A stretch of 64,000 nt of DNA from NCBI GenBank assembly GCA_013398175.1, contig VZRZ01000222.1:706655-770654 (forward strand), read 5' to 3'. The first letter of the stretch is position 1, and every line of letters begins with the position of its first letter. The translations under genes and the position numbers were made by a program. Shown here piece after piece: positions 17,864 to 29,637 of this stretch. The notes under the pieces are model-generated. The model had not been told where the DNA came from, made no database searches, and saw only the letters and a program-made list of their open reading frames with translations. This stretch comes from Climacteris rufus (lineage: Eukaryota; Chordata; Aves; Passeriformes; Climacteridae).

Positions 17864-17931
17864 GTCATTAAGTTATGGTGCCATAGGAGTAATTGTTGGC
17901 CACGAGTTTACTCATGGATTTGATAGCAATG
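17864..17931 (+). CDS. PHEX: PHEX exon 17 (zinc-binding HEFTH)
   Basis: The exon is 68 nt, between acceptor gtgttacag and donor gtgagt. It completes R567 and encodes SLSYGAIGVIVG (568-579), HEFTHGFDSN (580-589) and the first base of codon 590. H580 and H584 are the two zinc-ligand histidines and E581 the general base of the HExxH motif that defines gluzincins of family M13. Residue 588 is Ser, where I recall Asn in human PHEX; that comparison is from memory. All catalytic residues of the motif are intact, so the encoded enzyme should bind zinc. Confidence 0.97.
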
Positions 17932-19653
17932 GTGAGTATTTGACTGTATGCTGACAACTGTTTTATTTACAGAGTTGACAGATTAGAAAGCTGACTTGTA
18001 CATGCTGTAGCATTTTGATTGTTTTGGTTCTTTTAATGGTTCTGTGTGAAAAATTTATAAGCTTGTATTTATTAGATTTATTTACATAAATTCTTGCTTG
18101 TCTAAACTGGATTTTGTTTGGTAAGAATGGCACAAATTTGATTCGTTCTGTTTTTCTTGAATGGAAGCAAAATCAGCAACAGCTTCAGAAAGTCCTAACA
18201 GGGCAAAATGGGAATGGCAAAGGGACAACTTCTGATTGACAAAAATTACTTCCAATAAAATTTTTCATTTCGGTTTTAACATTTTTCAAAAGACAATTAC
18301 AAAAATTTAAAAATACAGTACTTGAACAAGAGTGGTACAGAAAAAGATGTTGCAAAATATTAAAACAAAATTTTAAAAAAGAGAGAGAGAAGGAAAAAAG
18401 AAGAATGATCTGAAAATGTCAATCAAATTGTCCTGACAAACTAGGTGGAGTGGGGCATTACTTCTATCTAGCTTTTAAAAATTGGGCTCCTGAGAGAAAG
18501 TGAGGGGAGTGAAGGAGGAGAGAGTTGCAGAGAGAGAAATATGAACCTGCTCCTCCTCCAGGGAGTAATTTTGACTTTGCTTATATTGTGTTAAATTGAA
18601 TACCTCTAAAAAAAAAAAAAGATGAAACCTTGTATCCTGTTGGTACTGCCCTACAACATTTTGTGTCAGCAAACACTCCAGAATGGAGACATTTTTCTTC
18701 ATAAACTCCCACCTCGTGTAGGTGAGTACCAATCTCAATCTTGTCTCCTGCCAGTCAGAAAGGAACACAAGGTTTGATTCCCTAAGCAGACCCCTACTTC
18801 TTGGCAGCTTCTTACCTTCCAAATACAGAAATAAATACCTCTCCAGGGAATCTGTTTTCTTGAACAAGACAACACACAAGGGAAAAATAAAAGAAAGAAA
18901 AAGATGAAAGAAAACATCCTCAGTCCTTGGTGTCATGTCTATGTTGCTCCCTAACTCTCATCCCTGCAGCTGCAAAGAAGAATCAAATCACAGAGCAAGG
19001 CTGCATCCACATGGGCAGCTAAATGTGCTCCTAGAAAAGTCCAAACATGTCCTGTGTCTGACTGGCTGGATCATGATGGAGATTAGATACTCTCCTACAG
19101 TGACAGGGAGCAGGGACCTGAGGCTGAAACTTCCACGAGCCATTGCTGTGACCATCAGCCTGGGGAACGGGATGTATGAATTCTCCTTGTTTCCATGAGC
19201 AGGGTTCAAGTGCTCTGGTTTTGCTCCAAAATCAAAATTGGAAACTTTAGAAGTTTGCATGAAATGGATTGGTTTTCTGATCAAGTGTAGAATTAATAAT
19301 AAATTAGTTATCATCAAAATTTCAGATCAAAGACATATGGACTGAGGATGAAAAATAAAATTATATTTGCAAGAAAGCTAAATGCCTCTTACACTATGTA
19401 ATTATATTATATACTATAGAACTCATTAGTCATTACAATCTTTTTCTGCAAATGGAAATTATGACAATAAATAGAAAGCCAGCTTTTCAGTGCTGATTTG
19501 AGTGGGGTCAAGATTTTGCTCACTGATCCCATCCATTTTGTACATACACTTTTATGAGAACATTCACCTCTCATTTCTGTGCGGGTGATAAATTTCTAAA
19601 CTGGAAAAGTTTTCTCATGCAAAAACATTTGGTTTTTTTCTTTCTTTTTTGAG
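17932..19653 (+). other. PHEX: PHEX intron 17
   Basis: The intron is 1.7 kb. It has a consensus gtgagt donor but an unusual GAG acceptor at 19651-19653. A purine-rich GA tract lies at about 18377-18400 and an A-run at about 18608-18620. The antisense 153-codon ORF at 18475-18936 shows no recognisable family. No interspersed repeat was recognised. Confidence 0.8.
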
Positions 19654-19784
19654 GTCGGAAATATGACAAAAGTGGAAATTTAGACCCTTGGTGGACGACT
19701 GACTCTGAAGAAAAATTTAAAGAGAAAACAAAATGCATGATTAATCAATACAACAATTACTACTGGAAGCAAGCTGGCTTACAT
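19654..19784 (+). CDS. PHEX: PHEX exon 18
   Basis: The exon is 131 nt. It completes G590 and encodes residues 591-633, from RKYDKSGNLDPWWT to NNYYWKQAGLH, ending in phase 0 before donor gtatgt. The acceptor is ttctttcttttttgag, with G at -3, which is the least favoured base there. The reading frame, length and sequence still agree exactly with human exon 18, so the boundary is secure. The DPWW segment and the single cysteine in KCMIN (C617) are typical of the M13 catalytic domain, whose cysteines form structural disulfides. Confidence 0.96.
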
Positions 19785-22737
19785 GTATGTAAACCACCAG
19801 TGACTGAAAGCAGTGGTACATTAGGAGTTTGGGTTGTTGTGCTTTTTTTTTTTTTTTTTAAGTTCACTTTTTATAAATCTCAGTGCATTGGGATATTAGG
19901 CTACCAACTTCATTTCTCACAACAAATGATTTTTTGAGAGTAATAATTGTGTTAAAAATTGTCTGTCAGGTTTGATTAGTCCAGTCAAATACCACTACCC
20001 ACACTCTGGTGACAGGGTTAAACCATTTCTCCCCATCACATCATTTTGGAATCAGAGGAAGAGGATAAAGTCACTCAGCAGGGCTGGCCTAATTATTGTG
20101 AGCATGTTATATGTCTCCTGAAGATGAGGTCTGTAATGAAAACGGAGCAGTCACTCTTTGAGAAAGAATATAATAGCATGTTTTATAGATTCCTTTAACA
20201 ATTCTGCCTGTTATTTATTGCAGCTATAAAATGGATGCATAAACCCTACTTTATTTCAGATTCAACTCTTGCTGTTTCTCCCATGCATGCACACAGACCC
20301 CATTTTTATGTTTAATCAAGGGAATATGACAGCAGTAGCTCCTAGAAAAGGATTGAAAAGAAGGTGCAAGGGAATGGTTTCTGTTTCATCAGAAACAGAG
20401 GTCTGGACTTCCCTGAAAATGTGCATATTATTTAAGTGTCCAAAGTGAGGATAAATCCCAGACTTTCAGAAATGAACAGATCAAATTCCAGTAATGTTGT
20501 CTGGGACACAATTTTAATCATAGTTTTCAGGATGAAACACATTCTCCTGTCCCCACTCAATTTTATCATCTCTACTTACATTTTAGGAATACTGTTACAT
20601 CTTTGCCTTTTAAGAATAGAGAGGTCACATCAAAAGCTTATCAATAATTTAACCACTTTTCCCAGGCTGTTTGGGCTGGTCTCAGAGACAACAAAGCCAT
20701 GTTGTGTTCCAGTCTGAAGCCCAGCAACTCAGACTTGAAATACTTCATGTAAGCTAATTTACAAATAAAAATTCTCAGGCTCATTCCTGAATATCTGTAG
20801 GACAAAAACTGTCACCACAAAAATGCCACTTACAGAAGATCACTAAAACTTGCCCCAAGGATGTGGCTGAGCCCTTCCCATGCCTCTACCTTTGGCTTGG
20901 CCATCCCCTTTGCCTTTTCCACTGTCTCTTGAGATGAGGTAGGTCTGAATTTCCAGTATAGCTGGCTGCCTTTGAAGTCCATGGATGTGCTTACTAGAGA
21001 GATCCTGTTACCCACAGCCTTGTCATCACATTTCTTCTATTTCCACAGAACAACCAAAAACAGCTTTGAGATAGAAGAATTTTCCAATTTTCTGCCATAT
21101 TTTATAGCTTTTGTATGAAGAGCTATGCAAGCAAAGACCTTTTTTTTATTATTATTTTCATTTTTGCCTGTCATTTGCATCAATATTCTGCAGGTTTTTT
21201 ACCCTTGTATGGATATTTTTCATAGATCAAGAAACCTATTTATTCCTCTTCCTTCTCATCTGGTATTCGATAAAAATGTCTCCAGAAAAGAAGCATAATG
21301 AAAGAAATAGTGGATGTAGAAATAGCTTCAGAATGCAATAATCACATAAAGTCATCTCATCAAGTAAAGGGCGTATCCTGGTCCCTGAGCCCTGCCACAA
21401 ACTGTCTGCGCAGAGTAGTCTCAAGTATCTGATCCAGAGCTGCCTGAGATCAGCAGAAAGAGCATTCCACTTACTAAAATGACCTGTGGCCTAAGTGCCA
21501 CTGTTAGGTTACTCTCATCTTATGCTCCAAATTAGTCTCCTTCACCAGCTCACTGCAAGGAAAATATATGAGTAGGAAGGCCAGGAAAAAGGCAGCTGGT
21601 ATGTACGCATGTTCCCTGGTGTCCCAGCACCTTTCCTCCTAAAAGCTTCTCTCTCACCTCCATCTCCAGCCTCCCAAGGGGAGAGCTGACAGAAAGAGCT
21701 GCATTTTCCTCTGTGGCTCCATTTTTCCTGTGTTACATCCTTGGGTGTGACATTGTACCCAAGGTATGGAGCAAGATGTCCTGAGTCCAGTCTGGGTGCT
21801 CCTCTGCACTGAGTGTGGAGCTGTGCACAGGTACCTGGCAATTCCCTGGGTCTTTTTACCTCTCCTACTCCATTTTCCCCTCTTTTGGCATCCTGAAACT
21901 AAGCTGAGTCCTGATGCCAACACCACTCTACTGATCCCTGAGGCATGGGAGAGCCAATGGCTGCTGCCAGCATTGATCTTCAGAGCCTTGCTCAAAACTG
22001 TGCTCAATTATCTTGCTTATTCGAGGCATAGGAGAGAGTAAAACTGCTTAATTACAAACACAGTTGGTAACACAAAGACCTTAGGTAAGCAGAGATAATG
22101 CTACTCCAGCAGAAATCAGAATTTCTTCATTCTTCAGTTTATACAGCGCTGCTTCCCGCAATATATTCCTGTTGCTCTTGCTGCTGCTCTTGGAATCAAT
22201 ACCCAGGAGAAGCAACAGGAATCTCCTTTGCAGATATTTTTAGAGCACTGAATAGGCTATCAATTTTGATTCTGTCTCTGACAGTTATTTTTGATTATGC
22301 TTATTTATGTTATGACTTAGAAGTCATTTTAGCATCCCAGTAGTATATTAAGAGTTATGTAGGGAAATAAATATAACCTTTTACATAAAAGTTTAAGAAA
22401 GGGGCTACTGGATCTCATGTGTAACCAGATATAAACAGTCCCTAAGGGGAAATTACTGATGCTCAGATCAAAGATCAAGGACTGGAATCTCGAGTGCATT
22501 CTATCTACTATATTTTGTTCTACAGAGATCTAGGACCAGAGCCAGGATAACTCATCACAGAAAATTGTTTACTGACAGTTTGCACATTGAAACCCAGTTT
22601 TCTTAACTGAAGTTATGATGGTTAAAATTGACTGATGTTGTTCTTGCCTTGTTTTACTTTTTCCCCTGTTTTTGAAGTTGATCAAGTAGGAAGTTCAGAA
22701 ACGGGTCAAATGACTGATGTTCTTTCATTCCGCAAAG
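19785..22737 (+). other. PHEX: PHEX intron 18
   Basis: The intron is 3.0 kb, with donor gtatgt (non-optimal at +4) and acceptor attccgcaaag. An interrupted T-run lies at about 19843-19859. The intron contains overlapping short ORFs on both strands around 21540-22040, which show no domain and are considered chance. No repeat family was recognised. Confidence 0.8.
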
Positions 22738-22803
22738 GTGAAAGGGAAGAGAACTTTGGCAGAAAACATTGCAGATAATGGAGGTCTGCGAGAAGCTTTC
22801 AGG
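22738..22803 (+). CDS. PHEX: PHEX exon 19 (third zinc ligand, ENIAD)
   Basis: The exon is 66 nt in phase 0, between acceptor ccgcaaag and donor gtaagt. It encodes residues 634-655, VKGKRTL then AENIADNGGLREAFR. E642 is the third zinc ligand. D646, four residues later, is the conserved aspartate that positions the catalytic histidine in the M13 family (ENxxD). With HEFTH in exon 17 this completes the active-site metal centre. Length and phase match human exon 19. Confidence 0.97.
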
Positions 22804-22914
22804 GTAAGTAGCTGAAAAATATCTGAAGCATAGTATTATTAAAAAAAAAAAGGAAAAAAAAGCTGTGGTTATCTTCATGTTGAGGAAAGGCACTCAGTAT
22901 CTCTTTCTTATCAG
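22804..22914 (+). other. PHEX: PHEX intron 19 (111 bp)
   Basis: This very short intron has donor gtaagt and acceptor ctttcttatcag. It contains an A-rich stretch. The short length together with consensus sites suggests splicing by intron definition. Confidence 0.93.
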
Positions 22915-23019
22915 GCATACAGGAAATGGATTACAGAAAAGAGGGGAGGAGAAGAAGAGCCTTTACTGCCAGGCCTTGAGTTTACACACAACCAGCTTTT
23001 CTTTCTGAGTTATGCCCAT
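22915..23019 (+). CDS. PHEX: PHEX exon 20
   Basis: The exon is 105 nt in phase 0, encoding residues 656-690. It begins AYRKWITEKRGGEEEPLLPG and ends in the conserved NQLFFLSYAH, before donor gtgagt. The FFLSYA segment is a hallmark of the M13 C-terminal catalytic subdomain. The acidic EEEPLLPG loop is a variable surface region among PHEX orthologues. The length is identical to human exon 20. Confidence 0.97.
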
Positions 23020-24795
23020 GTGAGTAGTGCAAATGCATTTCAATCCCCATCTATTAACCTGAATAAGGTGCAGTGCAGAGAGGAGCCTGCTTTGTTTCAA
23101 TAATCTGCATCACCCAAACACAGACTTTTAAGAGTATAAGCAGAGACTTCTCCCAGGACTATTCTTTCCTTTTCTTTTCCTCCTTGTCCTCATCTATCCA
23201 TGGTGCCAGAACTGCTGAAGTTATTCTTGATTTTGTGTATGTGGTCATAGCAACTTTCTTTCTTCTTGCTACTTCCCTCCACTAAAAGGATCTTCCTGCA
23301 TGTATTGACTCCACAGTCTCCTTCAGTTTTAACTTCCCAAATTCCTGGTGCTTGCAATACACAGCAGTTTCTGACTGCTTCCACCACAAACTCAGGTTAA
23401 AAATGTACCACCACCATTTGTTGCTGTGTATGTTGTTCAAGGAAACTAAGCAGCAGTGAAGAAAGTCTTAGTTTAATTTTTCCCATCTGTACACTAAATA
23501 TGGTGTAACAAAACTTTGATAAGGGATATGAGTTTTTAGAAATAACATAGAGCAAAGGAGAGGATCAGAAATTATTTATTTGGTTAAACAAATTGGGACA
23601 AACTCCCTACATGAAAAGTAAAAGTCGGGCTGTAAAACTTTGCCCACCAGATGAAAGAATGAATCATCCCAAACTGAAAAAATGACCCAATGTAACCAGT
23701 CCTGGCTGAAAATAATTTCTCTGCTGGGAGTCAATGTAGCAATATATGGGCCTGTGGCTCTTTCAGTTTGACAATACTGAGCAAAGAAAATAGTTCACTT
23801 TGGTCATTTATGCTGAATTAAGTTTCACCCTGTGACAGTTTTTCTCCAAGAAAATTTTGAAGCTATAGGGTACATCTGAGGATCATATAGGATCACTGCA
23901 GGAATCATATGTCCAGTGGTCCCTCACAGGGGTGGCACGTGCACAGTGAGAGCAGTGTATGCAAGGTACCCTTGAGCTCAGCTTATTTCCACAGAGCTCA
24001 AGACACTCAACAGACTTATTTAAACTGTCAGAGCTGTCTTCAGCCAGACAAAATTGCACTGAAGTCCACTGAAATCCAATGGACTATCTGGTTTAAGCAT
24101 TTTGTCAATAGGAACATTCAGTGTACTGACTTAGGTAAGGTAGGGGCAGTTTAAAGGAGATTTTTCATGCTGTGGATACAGAATAAGAGGGATTATTCAG
24201 ATGTGCAAATATTCTATCTACCCTGTTTTGTGGTCAGTTACAATTGGGTTAAGTATCTTATCAGTAATAGGGAATTGGGGACCACTGATGGAAATGTGGA
24301 AAATGTGTAATTTTAAAAGAAACTGAAATTCCAACATGGGATAAATATGTCAGGTAATGTAGCTTTAATTCTGGAGATGACAAGCATCATTATGTGTACT
24401 TTTTACACACATTACATAGCTCTGAGACCAAGAAGTCTGTTTGGTAATTATTAAGGTGAGAGATGCTGCAGCACAACCTGAAAGGCAAGATACCATTATA
24501 GAGAACTTCAAAAAAAGAATTAGTAAAGTGGTTGTGATTAGATGATGGGAAAGAGTGGATAGAGAACAACAGTGGGTGGAGACTGGATCCATTAGGGGGT
24601 TTGAAAAACAAGAGAATATACCAAGAGAAAACTGCCGGTTAGCAAAGGTGAAACAAAGTAGGGATTTATGGTGTCTTTCCATTTTATGCATACTATGAGT
24701 AATGGGCATCTTAAGAACAGTGACATTACATTTTGGCTTACTTACAAAGTGATCCCAGATGATGTGCCTGTTTCTGTTTTTTTATTTTTTATTAG
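23020..24795 (+). other. PHEX: PHEX intron 20
   Basis: The intron is 1.8 kb, with donor gtgagt and a T-rich acceptor tract ending in ttattag at 24795. No repeat or RNA gene was recognised. Overlapping antisense ORFs at 24365-24709 carry no recognised domain. Confidence 0.8.
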
Positions 24796-24872
24796 GTAAG
24801 ATGCAACTCCTTTAGACCAGAATCTGCGAGGGAACAAATATACACTGGAGCTCACAGCCCTCCTCAGTTCAG
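24796..24872 (+). CDS. PHEX: PHEX exon 21
   Basis: The exon is 77 nt. It encodes residues 691-715, VRCNSFRPESAREQ then IYTGAHSPPQF, plus two bases of codon 716. H710 in GAHSPP is equivalent to the catalytic histidine of neprilysin that stabilises the transition state, and R716 to its substrate-binding arginine. C693 is a conserved disulfide cysteine. The donor is gtagtg, lacking the usual +5 G. Phase and length match human exon 21. Confidence 0.96.
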
Positions 24873-27800
24873 GTAGTGCAAATAAGGCATTTCCTTGGTG
24901 TACACACAGAATCAATCACTGCAGAACAGAAGTGCAGAAATTTAGCATTTTAAGAGGGGGTTAAGAGGAAACACAAAATTGGACTGTGCTCTTGGTTTAG
25001 GTTTAAATTGAACTGGTTTTATTAGCTTATCTTTCACTATTACAAACGCTCTTCTGTAAAACTGAGGCACTTGCATCTACCTTCAGAAGCATTTGAACCA
25101 GAACACTCTCTGATCCCTGTGATGTGAAATCATGGCCTGAGTACCTAAAATGCCTCATCTATCACTTTCTTTCCCTAAGCAATTCTAGCTTAGAAAACAG
25201 TGAATATTAGGTGGGTCCTTGATTTAATCTGCCTGAGTTCATTAAAAGCTTCTAAGTGACTACCTGGAATTATATTGATAATGCAAAACAAAACGTGTCC
25301 TGTAAGCCCAGTTCAAAACCAGCCTCTTTTGCTGGCCTTTAAGTGACACTTTGCTTGAAGGAGCTGTGACAGTCCAGCCATAACAGAGGGATTGTGTCTT
25401 GGCTTCCCTAATCACAGACACTTATGAACACCAAGGAGAGGTTGGGAAGGGGGGAAGTTTTAAAGACTACTTAAGAATTAGGAAGCTAGACTTTATTTCT
25501 CTGCTTCTTCACAGAGTCTGTGTGAACAAGAACAAATTGTTTCTGTTGGAATTCTTGTCGGTTGCATTTATTTAGAACTAAGAATCGTGTGTTTGCCCTC
25601 AGTCAAATACTACGTTAGCTCTTCATTTGGAGGAAGGATGTTAAATCCACAAGCTGATTCATACAATACAGTGGATTAGTTGCCTTCTAGAGATTTCTGC
25701 TGCTTTCTGTTAACAAAAAGAGTGTTATACAACCTAGCAAGGGTAAAAGTAGTGCAGCGTGCAAATCTGCTTGCCTTTTAACAATTGAAAATACATCATG
25801 ACAATGAGGACAGGAATATCAGGTTGACCTTCAGTCTACAGAGATATTCTTTTCATAATTCCTGCCCTTGTGAAGATTTTGGCAAAATAACCATATCTTG
25901 TCTTTTGACGTCCTGAAGTTTATTTACCTATAAGTATATTTATATCTGAATCATTACATAGCTGCATTCCCATGAGATGGTGCAAATCACAAATTATATA
26001 GGGATCTCTAGGGATAGAGTATTCATTAGGAAAACTCCTTAAGGCATCAGGCTATGAAAAAATATTTCAGAGTTTAGATTAACTTGAAACCTAGAAAATA
26101 TAGACAAAACTTTTGCTTAGGTTTTACGTGAGATACTGAGAACTGACTTCTGTTTCAGAACTGAAGAAAAGCACTGGTGCTTGTCTCCTCTTGCACATCA
26201 TATCAGCTAACAAATTATCTTAACCATTTTTCCCAACTTGGTTTCATTTACATCCCAAGATCATTACGAGTATAACTGCAATACAGCTATTTCCAACACC
26301 GAAAGCTCTTTCTGTCCAAAAAGCTCAAACAGCCCTTTTAAAAGTAATTATAAAAGGTAACTATAAAAATGATAGAAATGAGCAACATATATCTTGAGCA
26401 TAGGTGTGTGCATCTGCACTACTCACACCAGGCTCTCATCACAGTCAAAAATGAAAAGGTATTTTAGGAGTAAATATATATATATATATAAAGTATAAAA
26501 ATATATAAAATCTTTCAGCAGGTAATAAATTTAAATTACTCAGACTCTGCTAGTACATCTTTCTATTGATTACTAAGAGAGCCCAGGGTGACCTGCTCAG
26601 GGAAAGGTGTCTCTACTATAATTCAATGGGATGAAATCCAGACAGATCACTCTGATTCCACAGTTAATGTGTGGCAATATCAAACCATGGGAAGAAAAGT
26701 GATGTGCATGCACACAACAAAATGGATAAACTCTGGATTTATTTCTTTTTAATTGGAATTTTCAGTATTAGCATGTGTCTTTGTTATTTTTGAATACCAG
26801 TTTCAGATTGAAATCCCTGGCATGGTAGTCAGAACTCCCACCAACATCAGCAACATGCATGGCCAGCTCTTGCTGTTCCAGTCCCTGAATATGTATCTGC
26901 AATGTTTTTACAGTAAAGCTGTATATCTTATTTGAAGCCCAACCCCATTTGGTAATCCTCTCTACAAAACTGACCTTTAGATATTTTTGTGCCAGATGAC
27001 TGCAAATTTTCTTACTCACAAAAAGTCTAATCAATGTAATAAGAATGTTTTCTACCATGCTGAGCTATGCTGAGAAGCTGATTGTCTGCAATATAGAAAA
27101 ATGCCTCCTCACTGCACAATAAAGATGAAGGAAAGGTGTGCAGTTAATATCATAGTAGACATTTTTCTGCTCTTAACTCAGGAAACTCTTTAATACCAGA
27201 GCAACTTTCAGGTTAGTAAATTCAAAGATGCTTAAAAGCATAGGAAAAAGCAGCAAACAACAAAATTACAAATCTAGCAAAGGTAAAATAATAGTTTCTG
27301 ACTGCATCAAATAATGCAGATGTGAAAGCAGGAGCCAAGGATGACTGCATGCTCTTTCCCTATGCCTGAAGGTGCCAGCCTGCGATGCAGAAACATTGTC
27401 CAGCTTGTGTGGGGCAGGGATGTGCTGCTCTTTCAGTATCATACCACCTGTGGTAGAAGCAAGATGGTTTGGGAGCTGGTCAGAGCAGAAGGCTCAGAAA
27501 ATGTATTTCCAAAATATCAGAGGAGTTGAGACACTCACAGGTGTAGGGCTGAGCTGCCCAACAAGAGGGTGTAACTGCCCCCTCAGGCTGCAAAGTCCCA
27601 GGGGCCCACTCTGTGTGTGTGTGTGTGCATGGGTGTGCAGAGCATGCTGTTATGAGACTCTGGAGGCACGTGAAACTACTGCCAGCACGGCCCCAGTGTG
27701 TGCTTACCTCCTCCTGCTGCACTGCAGCCATCTGGCAGGGATGGAGGAAGGATTCCACCGTGCAAGGCTACTGTGGGTCTCCCACCTCTGCTGCCAAGGG

Positions 27801-28076
27801 TCACATTAGAAAGTTGTTATAAAGGACATAGTGTCACAAAATGCATTTGTTTTTCATTGAGTTTCTAGCAAAGCAAGATGCTTCTCAAAGCATCAAATAA
27901 AATAAGATTGTCTTCATATTAACTGTAACTGGGAACACTTCTCCCAAACCTTTTGCTGTATTTGTGGAAAAATTATATGAAAGCCTGAAAATTCAACTTG
28001 AAGTAAACACACTGAAACACCTGCAGCACCTGTAGTGTTTAATAGCAGGCAGTGCCCATCCCTTTTCTCTTTGCAG
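24873..28076 (+). other. PHEX: PHEX intron 21
   Basis: The intron is 3.2 kb, with a weak donor gtagtg and acceptor tctctttgcag. It contains a (TA)n run at about 26474-26490 and a (GT)n stretch at about 27612-27627. The 145-codon ORF at 27372-27809 spans no conserved domain and is treated as chance. No interspersed repeat was recognised. Confidence 0.8.
26474..26490. repeat. (TA)n microsatellite
   Basis: This TA run, flanked by further A/T-rich sequence, lies in PHEX intron 21. Confidence 0.8.
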
Positions 28077-28179
28077 AGTTATCGGGGCCATGAGCAACTT
28101 TGAGGAGTTCCGTAAAGCTTTCAATTGCCCGGCGAACACGACGATGAACCGCGGGGCAGAATCCTGCCGGCTGTGGTAG
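28077..28179 (+). CDS. PHEX: PHEX exon 22, C-terminus and stop
   Basis: The terminal coding segment is 103 nt, beginning after tctctttgcag. It completes R716 and encodes residues 717-749, from VIGAMSNFEEFRKAFNCP to AESCRLW, ending with TAG at 28177-28179. The final CxxW (C746, W749) is the conserved C-terminus of M13 ectopeptidases, where the cysteine forms a disulfide and is needed for folding and export. N736-T-T is an N-glycosylation sequon near the C-terminus. The exon is unusually GC- and CpG-rich compared with its A/T-rich flanks. The total residue count comes to 749, as in human PHEX. Confidence 0.97.
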
Positions 28180-29637
28180 ATGTCCCTTCCAGGGTCAAGA
28201 AGAGGCTGCAATGTGAACTGCTCAAGCCCATTGCTAGAGTTTCAGAATAATGGTCTGAAATCTGGAGAGGTGTCACTTCAAATGCGTCTTCCTCATCTCT
28301 GCTGATCCGGCATGGATCTAATCACTCCTTATTTAGAGCCTAGAAGCATTCCAAATAGAAGAGGTTTTCTTTACTGATAATGATAAAAAGTAACTCCTTT
28401 AATCCATAAAACTGCTCCTGCTCATCTGCAGTTGCATTGCTGTTGATGGATAACTGCCATTATCAATTCCAGTTCCTGATTTATAGTTGAGCAAGAGGTA
28501 AATGCTAAAATCCAGTTTTAATCTATTGCTCTGCAGGGGTTCTATGCAGAATGCTCCCAAGCAAAATTTATTCATTCTGGATGAAGAAATTCATGAGACC
28601 TGCTATAAAGCCAGATCTGATCTGCTGTGTGATACTGCATTTTCATAACTTAAGCTGTCACAGCCCAGCATGCCATAAATGATGTTGCATGATGTAAAGA
28701 CACAAGACTTTCTATAAATTCAGTTTAATATGTCAGATTAGTGCCTCAGGTTTTGGAACAATTTCAAGCTGAGAAAGTACCTCATGGTATCCATCTTCTA
28801 GGACTAAAACATAAAGGATACTTGTCAGATCGTGGCCTCTTCTAATTTTAGACCAGCTTATGATAAAAATCAATATATGGTGAAAATCAGACACTCTCAG
28901 AGGGAATTCCCAGCACCGTGATACTCATAAATATTGCAGCATTTATTCTGGTTTACACTGTAGGCAGTTTTTTTCCCCAGGGGACAATTTTTACCTTGTG
29001 CTGAGGATAGCTTCATCTGCATTTCTTTTTTTAAGCCAGAAATACTATACCAGTTTTAAATTATGGATTTTATAGTGTCTGGATCTTCCAGGGCATTGTA
29101 AGCAGTGCGCGTGTTTGCCCTCATATTCTGGATGGGGCAGGATGACTTGTAATTTTAAGGAAAGAAGGGTATGTGACAGAAAGACACAGTACCAGTAGCA
29201 TTTGACTTGTCTGGGTAAAAAGAGCAATTTAGGTGTAGAGGACTTATAAATATAGTAAAAAAGCAGGCCAGTTGAGTTTTCAGTTTGATTTTTAAGAATA
29301 TTCATCAAAAGATATTTTATTGCAGCAGAAAAACTTTAACACATAACTGTTACTGGGGGAGGGGAGGCACACAGAACTCTTTCTTTCCTAACAGAAAGGT
29401 ACTTACATAAGTGGTATATATTTATACCTTGTGCATGATATCATTTTTATGTGGTGGAATTATTTCAAAAGGAGTTTCTTTAGACTGATTTAATTACTGC
29501 AAATCCCTATTGGTCTCTGTGTGTATATAGTTTTATATATATATACACAAAATATAATGTTTTTATATGCTTAAATTTAATTTTATCAGTATAGAAATGT
29601 TAGTAAGATAAGCTTTTTTTTACAAGGATTGGTCAAA
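28180..29637 (+). other. PHEX: PHEX 3' UTR (beginning) and flank
   Basis: This sequence follows the stop codon directly and must be at least partly 3' UTR. No AATAAA or ATTAAA occurs in it. There are only weaker variants such as CATAAA, GATAAA and TATAAA. It is A/T-rich with TA-rich runs near 29523-29560 and contains no long ORF with a recognisable domain. Confidence 0.7.

Noticed and set aside
18475..18936. 153-codon antisense ORF in PHEX intron 17
   Set aside because: It opposes a purine-rich stretch, which depletes stop codons on one strand. No family is recognised.
27372..27809. 145-codon ORF in PHEX intron 21
   Set aside because: It spans a (GT)n tract and GC-richer intronic DNA, with no domain and no splice context.
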